Notes under the pieces: generated by a model
Told to the model about the DNA's origin: nothing
Databases searched by the model: none
Seen by the model: the letters and a program-made list of their open reading frames with translations, nothing else
Assembly: GCA_016859345.1 (NCBI GenBank)
Contig: CM029119.1
Coordinates: 4,339,109 to 4,403,108, forward strand
DNA length: 64,000 nt
Source: Istiophorus platypterus
Lineage: Eukaryota; Chordata; Actinopteri; Istiophoriformes; Istiophoridae
Reading direction: 5' to 3'
Position numbers and translations under genes: made by a program
In this document: positions 1 to 13,407 of the stretch, one piece after another
Position numbering within the stretch: position 1 is the first letter of the stretch
How the letters are laid out: the number at the start of each line of letters is the position of its first letter

Positions 1-910
1 GGGAGTTTGACAGTTCAAATCTTCTGCTCTGAGGGAGACATGATTGAGAAACACTGTCACTTTCCTGAATCACAGTCAATCACAGTAGTGGCCTTGAGCA
101 AGACACTTCGCTCACAGACCCTCCTTTGTCAACAGTGACAGCCTCTCTGATGCTGTTTCTCTGAAAAGACCATCAGTGTATGATTGACTGAAAGCCAGGA
201 AATTGAAAATGAATTCATGTAAAAGAAAACCTCATTGAGTCATTATTCTAATTTTGAGTTTTTGGGTCTTGTTTTTCTTCATACAAATGAAATAAATCTC
301 CAATATTCTGAAATACTTTAACTTTGCATTTGTGTCACTCATTGTCACATTCTGGCTCCTCTTGCATTTATGGCGGCGATTTAATACAAAACTACTGAAA
401 CTGAAGTGTTGGGTCACTTGTACACACAAACCTTTTTGTTTGCTTTTCACAGCTGCCCCAAAGTGGAAATGTATTAATTATTTCATTTCTTTATGTTAAA
501 TCTTGTGGGATGTAAAGCTCGTCTTTACCACAATAAAGCTGATCTCAATCGAACAGAGCAGAGCATTTGCCTCTTTTCCTGCAGTGCAGGTAATGTGGTT
601 CAGTGTTTGGAGAGGTTGTGTGAACCACAGCATCCTCTGGTGTTGACTGAAGCTTGTCCTCATACGACTCTTTGGTCTGCTACAAGTATTAAGCTTGACC
701 CAAACCTAGATAGGTTTACTGAGAGGAAAAAGTGAGGCTACAATAGAGCTAGCTATAGCTGTGAGATGCGATGTATTTAGGTAAAGGTAGTGTTATCAAC
801 TATATGGTAAATTACCTATGAGAATCTGAATTAGACTGATGCTGCCTTCAACTATGTAGGACATATCTCTATTGTAATGCAAGAAACATCTCTTTTACAC
901 ATTACCCATC

Positions 911-1120
911 CTAGATCTTGATTACTGTAACTCGTCTACATCATGTCTTCAACTATGGTTCAAATTGCAGCAGCAAGACTCCTCACTGGAACCATGAAGA
1001 AACACCATCTCCCCCAGTACCGGCCTCCCTTCACCGGCTGATATATAGAACCGATTTTCAGGTTCTTTATTTGTTTTTGAAGTCAAATATGGGCTGGTAT
1101 CAGCTTACATTTAGGTAACT
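911..1120 (+). mobile_element. Decayed LINE fragment (L2/CR1-like reverse transcriptase 3' end)
   Basis: Three conserved blocks of the RT C-terminal region appear in order but in three different frames: LDLDYCNSS (911-937), IAAARLLTGT (964-993), and VPASLHRLIYRTDFQVLYLFLK (about 1019-1083). These match the family pattern LDYCNSLL / NAAARLLTGT / LASLHWLPV-RIDFKVLLL. At least two frameshifts make it non-functional. The clade is inferred from remembered consensus. Confidence 0.75.
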
Positions 1121-1308
1121 ACCAGGTTTGGTTCAGAGTTTTTTACATGTCAGCCTCCCTTGAATTAATCTTTTTTTTGTCTTTCAGCTTGAAATCAAAA
1201 ACATTTTTTTGACTCCATTTACACAATTTGCCTTACAACACTGAAATAGTGAAAAAAAGGCAACAATTCCAAAAAAATAATAAAAGAATTGAAAGACTGG
1301 AATAACAG

Positions 1309-2189
1309 GGTTGGGAAAATTGATCAGTCCCTTGATTTGTTACTTTGCTGAGACCTTTAGCGTTAATTCCAACCAGCAGTCTGTTTGGCTATATCTTTAC
1401 CAACTGTGTGCATTTAAATTGGGGAACATTTGCACATTCTTACTTGCAATATTGTTCAAATTAGTCAAATTTTTATGGTAAGTGGTGATAGACTGCAAGT
1501 CAATCAACAGACATCACCACAGACATTGGATTTAGGTCAGGAATCTGACTTGGTCATTCAAGGATATTAACTTTCCAATCCTTAAACCATAGCGTTTTTT
1601 TGGTTGTGTGTTATGGGACGGTGACCCACCTGCCTATACTGTACTCCCACAGCATCCATCTTCCTGCCATTCCTGAATAAATGCCACAGTTCTGCTGAAG
1701 AGGACCCCCCCCCCCGGCTTCTTTCTTGTCACCCTACCAAACAGGCCAGCTTTGTGTGAAGTTGGATTTCATGCACAGACTGACCCTTCTCAGCCATAAA
1801 GATTTGCAGGTCCTAATCAATATCCTCCTGGCTCGGTCATCCAGTTTGGAGGGATGGCCTGATCTAGGCACGGTGTTGGTTGTGCCATACACTTTCCTCT
1901 TCTTCATAATACTCTCAAAAGTCCTCAGAGGGATAGTTAATGCTTTTGAAAGCTTTTTATCCTTCTCTTAACTTGCCTGTCCAGAACATCTTTCCAACCA
2001 TGGCGGACTCTTTGCAATAGACAATTAGCAGTGGAATCCTCAAGAAACAGCTGGTTTTATTCTGCAATGATCAAAACCTCTACAATCAGCCTGTTGTGTG
2101 ATCATCAAGGTGATTGGTTGTGCTTGAGCAATTTTTATATATATTATATATAAGGTCACACTAAGGGGCTGATCACTTATCCAAACACC
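1309..2189 (-). mobile_element. Degenerate Tc1/mariner-type DNA transposon
   Basis: Minus-strand translation gives Tc1 transposase blocks in order. The DNA-binding region reads KLSKALTIPLRTFESIMKK (about 1953-1897), followed by VYGTTNTVPRSGHPSKLDDR (about 1893-1834). A frame-shifted GLFGRVTRKKP follows near 1750-1715, and then KVNILE*PSQIPDLNP, matching the DWKVNILEWPSQSPDLNP catalytic-region motif, near 1578-1530. Imperfect terminal repeats are visible: GGTTGGGAAAATTGATCAG at the left, and at the right end the reverse complement of CTGATCACTTATCCAAACACC. Stops, frameshifts and internal loss make it dead. An ORF on the opposite strand (1726-1971) is a shadow. Confidence 0.85.
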
Positions 2190-4099
2190 AAATGTAATCA
2201 GATCCATAAAACTTTAATAATTGCTTATTTTCACTTACTGTGTAAATACAGCTACATATATAAATGATGATTTTCCTGGACACTACATTTGAAGCCATTT
2301 AGGTGCTTATCACAAGAGACACCATGGAAAATTCAAAGACACTGCCCATCTGTGTTAGTCCTGCAACAGACTGGGATTTTCAGGGTGCTTCTCAGTGCAT
2401 GCTTGAATATGCCCCTGCCTCTTGTGACCCATAATAAGATCTAGAATGCAAAAAAGGGATGAATGAAGTCTTTATATATGTCTCAGCTTCCACTGATCTT
2501 ATGATCAAAGGGCGCAGTAATCTTTCAGGCACCATAGAGGGCAGCATAGGTACATGTAAACTTTTACCTCCAACATCCACACTAAAGCACAGTGGTACAG
2601 GACTGTGCTTGTAACATGAATTCACTTCCTACTTGTTAATGTATTTTCTCGCAGATTCATGAACCTTTTAGATGACTTCAGAGCTCAATGATCCATCCTT
2701 GGAGCCTTATTACCTGCAATGCAGGAACACGTTAAGGAAAAGTAGTTCTGGTGCTGCCTGCATTTTATTGTCCCCTGGTGGAAGAGGGCTGTAATCTAAG
2801 GCCCAGATAATTGACCATGTAATGAAGACACTGAAGGGAGGTATTCAAATGGACTGCAGGCTTCTGTCTCCATCCAGCTGTTAGATTACACTCTTTACAA
2901 CCTCGCACTTTAAAACAGCTACTCAGCCCGCGTTCACTTCCGTTTCGCTACTGCTGCTGTCCTTATGTAATGAAACAGCCAGGACAACATATAATCGAAC
3001 ATTCATGCACACACCCACCCACCCACACACACACACACATTGCAAACTCAGCAACTTTCACTGCTCGGAGCAAAACAGTGACTGACCAGGAGAGTACGGG
3101 GGGAGAAGGGGGGTAGAACGGGGGGAGAAAGTGAATCTTCCCCTCATTTGTTTTCATGTCATGTTGTGACGAAATAGCACTTGGAGAAGCAGTATAATGT
3201 CTTTAATTGACTGCTCCAGAGTATTTCATTGGTGTCATCAGTTATTGAGATCTTTAATACGGATTGTGTGGTATGGAAATCCTCAGAAGTGTAAACATCA
3301 GCAAAGATTACATAACAGCAGAGTGCATTTCATATTAAACATTTAAGAGCGAAATGTCTTGTGCATGATTACTGAAGGTATAAGAAGATTTGCATGTGAG
3401 GGGTGTGTGTGTGTGTGTGTGACACACAGGCAGTGTAAACATAGAAAGGGCATGTAAATGTGCTAGTAGACATTACTAATCAAGGGTATGATGCTGTAGT
3501 TATACAATGTCAGCAGAAGGGGAGAAACAAGGAAGTTAGCCTCAGTGCTAACCTTGTAGTCACTGCACACAGCCTGAATTAGCTGCCTTTGTTGTTTTAC
3601 TAATTTCTAGGGGTTCATTACCAAGTGAAAATAGATAAATACTAGATAGATACTATAAGATGCGCGGGAGTGATGTTGCAGTGTTAATACTAGATTTTAT
3701 TTTGATGTAAATACCAGCAGTGGTGTGTTTGCTCACTTTAAAGCTCACAATTTAAAATAGCAATATATAGTTCCAATACATAATTTGCCCTTAAAATTAC
3801 ACAATGTTGTTTTAACATTCTGCTCATGTGTAGGTTAAAGAGACACAGTTAACTTCACAGGTAGCCATGCTAGCATTTCCCCCTACCTCCAGTTGGTACA
3901 TGTTGGAGAGAAATGAGATTTATCTTTTTATCAACACTTAAAACTCAGTTCTTAACATGTTTTTATTCTCTACAACTAACACAGAAATGTAAAAATAATA
4001 TTTTTTTCCGGGAAGTAATTCATTCCTGAAACCAGGTAGAGTGTATTAATTAGTAGGGTTTAGAGGTTTTGATTGGTGTTTTGAACTTCAAACAGTATC

Positions 4100-4225
4100 A
4101 GACTGATTGTTTTTCCACTGCTTTCATTCTTTGTCCTAAGCTAAGCCAGCTAGTCTCCTGACTCCGGTTCTGGCCTTATACATAATGCACTGACGTGAGA
4201 AGGGCATCTCTGTAATTGATTCAGT
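4100..4225. repeat. Fragment of teleost fold-back element (right half)
   Basis: The stretch TTTCCACTGCTTTCATTC...CTAAGCTAAGCCAGCTAGTCTCCTGACT...GACGTGAGAAGGGCATC resembles, with many changes, the right arm of the element seen more completely at 45,060-45,535 and 45,815-46,360. Identification is by remembered consensus. Confidence 0.4.
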
Positions 4226-5771
4226 CTCGGAAATAGGTGAATAAGTTTGTTTTCCAGAGTGTATTACTTTATTTTAACACTGTAAATTAATAATAACAAT
4301 TATTCAATTCCATACTGTGGCAGTATTAGATATTCTACCCAAGATTCCATCATGTTTTTGTTTATTGTGATTTTGGCTGAACCATGTCCTATGCAGCATT
4401 TCATACATGTCCTCAAAACACAATTTAACATATTTAGTATCTTTGAAAACTCAGGTAGAATTCATAATAAAATCTGATTAGCTGTTTGGTTGCAAATAAT
4501 GAGTTTGTAGTTACTGAGCCACTGGTGAGTCAGTGATGTTCAAGAGGTTAAAAATCATTGCAGTATCAATATAGGCATTCATGATACACCATGTTGCTTC
4601 TACATGCTAAATAGGAGAATATGCAGGTATCTCTGTGTGGTTAATTGCCTTAACCAGACTGAAAAAAATAACTTGATTTCCTTTGCTTATAAATATCCAA
4701 TAACACTAAATAAATCCAAAGACATCTAAAAATACCCACCGCATGTGAAAACATTTTGAATGAGCTACTTTTTCTCATGTTGCTGTATTTTTGTTTTTAT
4801 TTATTTACTTATTTTTGTCTAATCTGCCACTTAGATGAACATTTGGGGATATGTTTGTTTTCTTTTTTCTCCCTGGTGAGTTTTCAATCTTTACAACGGA
4901 GTGAAGTTTTAGAAACGACTTTTTTGCTTGCTCTGTATGTGAGGAGTGTGTATGTGTGTGTTATAATGGGAGGAGGGGGAGTGTTGCTGCATATGCAAGT
5001 GCTCACTGACTCCTTCATAGTGTTTTATTTTTGGAACAGCACACAGGCAGGTCAGGAATAGAACAGCAGTCAAGTGGAATGGGTTGACAGCCTGGAAGGC
5101 CAGTCTCTCTCTGTCTCGCCTTCACTTCTCTCCATCCCTTTTCTCCAGACAGGGAACGAGCTTGAGTTGCCTGAGTGTGTCTGGTCTAATCACTCACACC
5201 GACTCTCAGAGCCACCATGACCTGAATCCATCCCTTCTCTTTTCTTATGCAATCCCCTCGTCAGAGAGAGAGAGAGAGAGAGAGAGAGTGAGACAGAGAG
5301 ATAGAAACAGAAAGAGAGAGGCTGCTGTTCTAAATCTCCACTGCCCTGCTTCTGTTGCATGTATTATGCAATCTGCTTTAGAAGTTAATCAGGGTGCACA
5401 AAGACTGAGTGTGCATGTGTTTGCATGTGTTTGAGAGAGAGAGAGAGAGATCAATACCCGATCTATTAGTGGTGTTACACCCTGAGACATGTTACACGCT
5501 CATCGTTAACAGCCGGCACACAGCACTGTGAATATCATGGTCATAAGGACACTGGATTTAGCCTCGGATTAGACCTGTACGGAGGGTAAACTCAACCAAA
5601 CTAAAACAATCAGTCTATTTTTGGCTCAGCAGACTTGATCCCCCTTATTCTAACTCACTGTGACATAATTTCTGATGTAAGTTGGTGCTGCTAATTGCAT
5701 GAAGACAAGGTTGTTTCAGGACATCCAATTAATGCTCTTTTGAAGTGAAAATGACTGCTTTTATTGCTTAT

Positions 5772-5975
5772 CAGTGGCGAATGTACATTCTCTTAAGTAC
5801 TGAGGTACCTGAACTCGGTTTGGTAATGATTCCCATATTATTCTTCTTTGGAAAAGGATTCTCTTTTTCTTCTCATTCTTACTTTTTTAAATGTTATAGT
5901 TTTGTATTTGTTCTATAGTACATTTATTTTACATGCTGGTAAAATAGTATACTCCGATTGTACATACTCATATTT
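5772..5975. repeat. Degenerate CAGTGGTGG-type (hAT-like) repeat copy
   Basis: It begins CAGTGGCGAATGTACATTC and continues with TTAAGTACTGAGGTACCTG and later CATTTATTTTACATGC...AGTATACTCC. This is a worn version of the common fish element that starts CAGTGGTGGAATGTAAC. The right boundary is uncertain. Confidence 0.4.
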
Positions 5976-6379
5976 GATGAGCTTATAAAAGATCCGTTTT
6001 TATAGATGAAGTTACACTACAGTATATAATCAGTTATACTTAAAAAAACAGCACAACATAGAAAAATTTCTATCTAACTAATATTAACCTTTTATTGCTT
6101 GTTTGTTTGTTTTGTCCACTTTGGGTCCATTGAATAAAACTGTGAATACCAAAGTTAGCTGAGATCTTTTAACTTATGCACTGAGCATAACAACCTTAAA
6201 ACCAGTTACTGGTTAAAGTGTTTTGTCTGAATGTTGTATACAGTATACGTTGGTGAAAGTGTTAGCAAATAGGTGCTTATTTACATAAGAAGCAGATACA
6301 CAGCAACATTGGCTTTCATTTGCAGTCACAGTTCTGTCCACCTTATGAAGGTAAGTCCTATATTCACTCTCCTTTTGGG

Positions 6380-6650
6380 TCCATTATTGTCTCCACTGAC
6401 TGCCGAGAACAGTATCTGGCTCTTCACCTGCTAATCACTAACTTTATTTGTCTAATTTTTGGTGCTGAACAGGTAAAGTACAGTTGGTTTATCAGAGCTT
6501 TTTCAGTTAAAATGACAGTTTGCTGCTTCTATGGTAGATAAGAACACTTCGTGGGCTTTGAAACAAAAACAATGAGCCAGAAGATACAAAAAAAACCTTA
6601 GTAGAGCTGATGGGAACTGTGGAATTTGGTAATGATTTTCCGTGGCTTTG
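6380..6650 (+). repeat. Interspersed repeat copy (unnamed percomorph family)
   Basis: Segments such as GAGAACAGTATCTGGCTCTT, TGCTGAACAGGTAAAGTACA, ACACTTCGTGGGCTTTG and GTAGAGCTGATGGGAACTG match a repeat I remember from percomorph genomes. Boundaries are approximate and no coding potential is visible. Confidence 0.4.
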
Positions 6651-6836
6651 TCACCACAAACCTCTACTCTCACATTACACAGTCATCCATTGTTAATATA
6701 AAAATATTGATTAATGCAGCTTTAAGTTTTTTATTTCAGGACTCTTACTTGCTATTTCTATGTTTGCTCAAGAATAGGATCCGAGCATTTGTTCTGCTTT
6801 TGGTTACACCACATTTTGGCTCAGATATCTCTAATC

Positions 6837-6864
6837 AAAAAAAAAAAAAAAAAAAAAAAAAAAA
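6837..6864 (+). repeat. Poly(A) run of 28
   Basis: A pure run of A residues. It could be the tail of an old retrotransposed insert, but no target-site duplication or recognisable body was identified on its 5' side. Confidence 0.8.
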
Positions 6865-8959
6865 GCATCCAGTACAAATTGATGTAAATGTGGGTCTGCA
6901 AACAAAAGATTTTGTTCAACTTTATGTAATTGCATGACAAATCAGTAAAACAGACAAAAATCCTCCTGTCTTAATCATTGCAGCAGTTATAATTGGAAAA
7001 TGAAATATGAGACATTTCTTTTTATCAAAACACAATTAGGATGGTGTCTCCAGCTTGCAGACTGTAAAAGCTTTCTGCTGTGTTTTGGCAGAGAACTTCA
7101 TTAATTCCTACATGGTGTTGATCTCAGCTGAGTCCTCCTCCTCTCTTGGCTCCATTGTTTGCCGGCTCTGAATAATTTGCTCATGTTAAAGCGCAGCAAA
7201 GCTCTTAAACCCAGATTTCCCTTGCTTATCCCATCGTTTCCCTCATTCCCTCTCTCGTCTCCCTTGCTCCCTCCTTCTACCCATTCCTGTATCAGTGTTT
7301 CCCTATCTTACTGGATCCACCTCTCTCCTCCCTGATCTTCCTGTGGAGTGTGATACCGTGAAGCCTCTGCTGAGAAAAAAAAATCCATCTTAACAAGTCA
7401 TTAAATCTTGTATTGACACTTCAAATCACCTGCCAGTTTAACGTGAAATAATTTCCCTTTGTTTCCAATGCAAACCCTCTTTCTTAATGCTTGAATTTAA
7501 ATTTTCCTCAGTCAACTTTCATTTTCTTGATACTAGTAGAATTTGATCTGCCTTTATTTGCCTTCATTTTCTTTTCTTGCTCCAAAATACTGACTCTTGT
7601 GTCTTGAGCTTTCATTTTGGAATCAGTTCTGAATTTGCTTTGGGTGACATTTTGCTGCTGTTTTGATATAACAAAATAGTAATGAAATCCAGTGCATTAC
7701 ACGGGCCCTCTAAAGGCCAGGGACAAATAAAGGGGCACCTCAGCTTTGGACACTGCAACAGCTCTTACACCAGATTAGGTCTAGTCTCTGTTCTGACTAC
7801 ATGCCATATCATCTGTGGTCATGTGTGCTGTCTCTGATGTGCTGTTCCTCATGCTGATCATTTGCTGCCCACAGATTCTTTTGTACAATTCAGTTTAAAC
7901 AGTCAAACTGGCATCTTTATGATGAAATGTAGGCTACACCCATTTTTACAGCAAAACATTGCCCTTTGATGGACTGAGAAAAAATTGCCATAATTTAACC
8001 AGCAATTATCTTGATACACTGTATCTGTGTATTTGAAATATTTCCTAAAGACAATACGTTTTAGACAGAAAATCTTTAATGCCTAGTCCATGGGGGAAAA
8101 GAGGGTTTTTCTGTTGACTTATGGGACAAAGTGGCAGCAAGTACAGCCACACCATACCCGGCTCCCCTGGTCTTTCCTGGGAAAAATACCCTGGCATGGA
8201 GGGATGCTTTTTTGGGAGTGATCAGAAGAGGAACTGTAGTTAATGTATTTAGTAGAAACTTAATCAACATAAAGATCCTCACCACAGAGCCAGAACAGCA
8301 CTGCGATGACCGCTTAACACCCGACATGTTGCCAAAATAAAAACAAGAAGATCTCAAGGATTACCGCTTTAAATTCTCAGTGCACGTGTTGGTGTAGCGC
8401 TTAAGAGTGTATGTGTGTGTGTGTGTCAGTGTGTATTTTGGGGGTTCTGTCCTGTCTTTATGCCACTGGCGCCAGCCAGTAGGCTTGGCACAGCAGACAG
8501 CATTCACCTCACATGACCAAACCCTCTATTCTACTAAGCTTCCTGAGGACAAGTGAAAGGTAGAGAGGGACAAAATAGAAGGAGAGAGACAGAAGAGCTG
8601 GTTGGCATTGGGGAAGGGGTTGGGCCAGGGGGATGGTATAAAAACCATTATGAGGCTGCTGAAAACCATGAAAGGACTCAGGTCAGGTTTAAAGTAAAAG
8701 GGCAGGAGGAGAGGCAGGAAGAGAGCAGATAGTGGCGCAAGATAGGAAGTCAAGGGCATTGGAGGGGTATCGGTGGCAATAGTGTGGTGCTGGTGGGGGT
8801 AAAGTGAGGTCACAGGGGTAGATCAGGTTAGGGTGAGAGCAGAGAACAGGGGTGGACGTGATAGGAGGTGTCCCCAAAGTACATAGCTGCAAGCAGACTC
8901 CTCCAGTTGGATGCAGCCCAGGAAAACTGTGCCTGGGTACATCGTGTTCACTCTTCCAT

Positions 8960-8999
<40 letters not shown>

Positions 9000-9025
9000 A
9001 CCACATGCACACAGAAACCGATACA

Positions 9026-9065
<40 letters not shown>

Positions 9066-9083
9066 CACACGTGCACACACACA
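8960..9083. repeat. Compound (TC)n(AC)n microsatellite
   Basis: A TC run (8960-8982) passes directly into AC runs broken by AACCACATGCACACAG and by ACGCACAC/ACGTGCACAC variants. Confidence 0.95.
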
Positions 9084-9828
9084 AAAACTCAGCACAAACT
9101 GGCCAGAACATGAACACTCCCACGCTCAAATTTGTTCGGCATTGCTGAGACATATTGACACAAATAACTGCCTAAACATACAAAACAATCTGTTAAGCTA
9201 CTCATGCTTACAGACAGACACACACACACACACACACAAAGCAGACACAGTTTACCTCACATAAACTATAATCAATAACCAAAGAATAATTCCATATTGA
9301 GCAAGTATATCTGCACCAAACTTCAGCTAACTCGAAGGTATTGCAACAGATTACAGTTTTAGCTCTGCAGAAAATATTCATTTAATCCTCCTTGTTTAAT
9401 GAACAATCCTCGATTGAAACGAAAACAAAATTATTATTTATTGTCCACATATAGAGATTAGCCTTGTCCCTTCTTTACCGATTCGGTAACAAACAGATCC
9501 TACCTTTGTGCAATTCCCGGTTGTGTGATCTCTTTCCATTTCTGAACCCGAAACAATTAAATTTCATTCAAGATGATTCTCAACTTAGTTCTAAACTCAA
9601 AGACAAGTCTTTTTTTCCAGAGGGTGCTCATCTGATGAGATTGAGCTGTAAGAGACACGTGTTAGAACTATATAGAGTCTTTTTGTACTGATATTTGTGT
9701 GGCTGTTTGCTTTCCTTGCATTAGTCCTGCTCATCTTGTGACACATAATGAATGTGCATGGCCTGTGCCTTGCCTTTGGCCTTCCACTAGCCACAAATGC
9801 TGAGAGCCCTCAAGACAGATTTCTACCC

Positions 9829-9890
9829 CTAACCTTTCCCTAAACCTAACCAAGTTTCTTTTATACCTAAACCTAACCAAATCTCTACCA
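9829..9890. repeat. CCTAACC-rich stretch
   Basis: Units CCCTAACC, CCCTAAACCTAACC and CCTAAACCTAACC occur within 60 bp. They resemble telomere-like motifs but are also part of common fish interspersed repeats, so a telomeric origin is not supported. Confidence 0.4.
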
Positions 9891-12800
9891 TTGTATGGAA
9901 ACATAACAAAATGGTTAGATATTTGGTTTTCACCAGTGATTTGAAACAGTTTATCTGTGGCATATCTCCTACTGCTGCAATGGCACTAATTCAGGAAACG
10001 CTCCTGTGGGTTGTATCAGAAAGTAAAGAAGAAATGACCCTTTATGGAGCTTTAGGTGGGAGGAGATGTTATTTGAAAACTGTGTATCACTGATCTGGGG
10101 CAGGGGGAAGGGATGATGGAGAGGTATGTGAAAAGTGAAAATGCTATGGTTTCACTAATTTGTGCTTATTTGCAGTCATCTTCACCAGAAAAGAATATTC
10201 CAAAAAGCATTACAGATTAGGCTTTAAAGTCAATGCACAGATTTGGAATGCATCATTCCCCATTTAAGTAAGTGGTTATTAAAAGCCCTGTACAACCTCC
10301 AACGTGTTTTCAGTCACGGTGTCTGCACAGGTTGAAGTTGGATGGGGCTGTATTGGGCATCATATGAGCTCACCAAAATATTTGTATCTGTTCAAATGAT
10401 AGAAGTTCAATTATTCCTTCCCAAGCGGGTACAGCTAATCTAACCTGAGAGTGAGGGAGAGAAAGTGATGTTTTAGGATCCAAATACATACAAAATGACT
10501 TGATAGAATGGAGATTGCACAGTGTATCTCAGTATATAGTATATCCATTACTATGGTTTAATAACAATTTGCACGAAAGGTATATGCATCTTATGCCATT
10601 AAATCAGATATGATACTATATGGTATTGAGGTTTTATTTGCTTGGAGTACTAAGAGAATAGAGTGAGACTGAGAGCAATGCATAGACAGGGTTGAGCTGC
10701 TACAGTTCCTGCCATGAAAAACACATTCTGTTTGTGAATATAAACGTGTTCAGTGACACATAGAAACTGTTGCTTACTAATTTACAAAAAGAACTCGCTT
10801 GAACTCCATCAGATATGGAGTGTGATGTTCTAGAAGTTACTTTGTATGGCAACTTCAGCACAATATGCTTAACTGAAATAATAATGGCCTTAAGTCTTCT
10901 GTACTGTTACCTAAGACTGTGGCACTTTCTCGGGGGCAGTGGTTAGTTCTACTGCTCTAATATTGGTGTTTCCATTATACCTTTATTATATGTATTCTTT
11001 AGAAAAAAAATGCATATAATTGCATTGTGTCCACTCTTGGGGCTCAGTTTTACTGGCCCTAGTCCTTCAGTTTGATTGTTGACCTCTTATATGCAATAGC
11101 AAGGAAAATACACCACTGATCCTGAAGTGATGAAGAAGAGCGCAGAGGGGCAGGAGATGAGATGAGATGAGGCTCCACTCTGTTAGATTCTGTCGTCAGC
11201 CGTCTCCTTGAGCTGATGCCGTGGCAGCTCTTCTCCTCCCTGCTGCCTGGAGTCGACTCCCTCCCCCGGCCCCTCAGGAGCAGCCTGATGAAACTTAAAT
11301 GAGTCTGTCTTAAAAAACACTCTGCTCCATTAGAGATTTGCGGTGACGCAGCACATCCCCTTGAATGGGAAAGCCTGTCTGATCCAAAAAGTCACCTAAG
11401 GGTGGCTTTGTGGATCCAGGATGGCTGCGCCACATGAACACAGATGGAGACGGTGTTAAAACAAGTTGGTGATGACTCACTGCCTTTTCATGTTCCTCAT
11501 ATTTTGGTCTCAAGATTCAAAGTTTTTCCCCAGGAAGGCTGCCAATATGAATCTCTTCTTTTTCCCCTTTTTGCTATCAAGCTAACCTCGAGCTAAGCAC
11601 TTGTTCACCAGTCTTCTGACTGTGTCTGCAGATCTCTCGTACATTACTTCCAGCTGCAGTACAGCTGATGCGAATGGCTCAGTAATCAGACAGGCTCTGG
11701 TACATTATGTTCTTGTATGAGTCTTAAAAAATGTAATTCCTGGTCATTATTACATATGATCTGCTCAGTGCTCAATGAGTCAGTCCACTCAAATTACAGG
11801 AAATAGCAGAGAAGATCATCAGGTGTCTCTCCTCTCTATCCAAGATATTCACAGAGAGATGTTACTTCCCCCTATGCCGTGGATGTAACATACAGGGGCT
11901 CGTCAGGAATAGGATCAGACTCCAGCATTGGTTAAATTTAATCAGGTCTTAGTGATAATCTGGCCCAGTTTGGTTGGTGTTTCTGCCTCCTCCGTCCACA
12001 ACTCTCCATTATTCCCAGAGGTTTCGGTAATTTTCTGCTTGTTTGGTTTCCCGTTTCAGTTGGGCACGTTATCTTAGAGTTTAGAGGTAAACTATGGTAC
12101 AGTATGTTAGACACTGAGTGAAGCAGCTGAACTTAATTCTCAGTTCTTCAATCAATTCACTACTTAATTCTTTAATATATTCATTTATTGTCTTTTGTTT
12201 TAGAGCAACCCCGGGCGGACACAGTAGTCCCTGTTTGGGGTTTGCTGTACAGTGAAGTCAGCCTGGTTTGGTTTCTGATATCTCAGAAAAGACTGTTAGG
12301 TACTGTATAAGGTAGTTTTCTGGTTTAGGGATGGTAGGTTTTTTTTTGGGGGGGGGGGTCATGTTTAAAATGTCTGTTTGATGGCTTTGTGTCACAGACA
12401 GTTAAGAGTACGGTGTCATTGCCACATCCAAGTTGCACCTCGCCAACCTGTTGCCAAGAATTCCAAGAATCTAAGACCGTGTCTCCTCCAAAGCGTTCAT
12501 GTTGTTGCACTTGGATGTGCAACTGAAAAGTGAAAGAATTCACTGTGCAAAGAATGAAATAAGGGAGATTGCAAGAGTAGTTCGCACCAGACCAATCGCT
12601 GCATAACGTGGGTTTGACTGTTGGATTGTCCTTTTCAAAAAAGATACAGATATCGTCAGACAAAGTGGCACTACTACAAAGTGGTGCTCAAGTACTATGC
12701 TTGAAGGAGCTATTTGAAAGTTTTTCTATCGCTACATAGCCAACGTTAGAATTAACAGCTGTTTACTTACTTAGTCCATTAGAAGGCTTCCAGGCAGTCC

Positions 12801-13332
12801 TGAAGAAGTAGCACTGCTCAGAGAGCGAATTATAACCTCTGTTATTGTAAAGGCAATGGTGGCTGATGCTCTCAGTAAGCACCATCACCTCCACCTGCTC
12901 CCAACAAGAAACCTCAGTCAACAACAGTGAGAAACCTTTAAAGAGAAATTTGACGTACTTGTATTGCATTTAATAAGATTGAAAAAACAACGCATTGTTA
13001 AGATTAAGATGGACTCATTTCCTTTTTGACTGAGACCCTTTACAAACGAGGCCCCATCCAGGAGTCCAGGATGTGATCACTATATTTGAAGTGGAGCCAG
13101 CTAGTTAGTTAATAGCATAGTTGTACTAAAGCAAAAACTCTATTTTCTCAGTAATATAGAAAAGACAAATTTTGTATCATGCAGTAAGTTAAGTATAAAA
13201 AACAATGAAAAAAATACACCTGGCCTTTGCTACAATTTTATTACATGTGTAAATTTGAATTGCACAGCTTGTTGATTCATGCATCAAATGTGCTGATGTT
13301 ATGATTACACCTGTACTCTACACATACACAAA

Positions 13333-13373
<41 letters not shown>

Positions 13374-13407
13374 ACTCACACACACACACACACACGCACA
13401 CACACAA
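13333..13407. repeat. (AC)n microsatellite
   Basis: AC run with ACTC and ACGC interruptions. Confidence 0.95.

Larger units (their letters stand above)
2190..6379. other. Intergenic DNA: short repeats, no gene seen
   Basis: AT-rich non-coding sequence. It includes a CA/CCCA tract (3008-3039), a short GT tract (3402-3421), two AG tracts (5262-5289, 5432-5450) and the fold-back and CAGTGGTGG-type repeat fragments listed separately. The ORFs here are short, lack recognisable domains and partly encode simple repeats. Confidence 0.7.

Noticed and set aside
1726..1971. 81-codon plus-strand ORF
   Set aside because: It is antisense to the Tc1 transposase fossil.
6837..6864. Poly(A) run as proof of a processed pseudogene
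   Set aside because: No gene-like sequence or target-site duplication was recognised beside it.
9829..9890. Interstitial telomere repeat
   Set aside because: The units are irregular (CCCTAAACCTAACC and similar) and fit a common interspersed repeat better than TTAGGG arrays.
12325..12969. Two minus-strand ORFs with a GTAAGT between them, resembling a two-exon gene
   Set aside because: No recognisable domain, no convincing acceptor, and one ORF runs into a T/G homopolymer. Not enough to call a gene.
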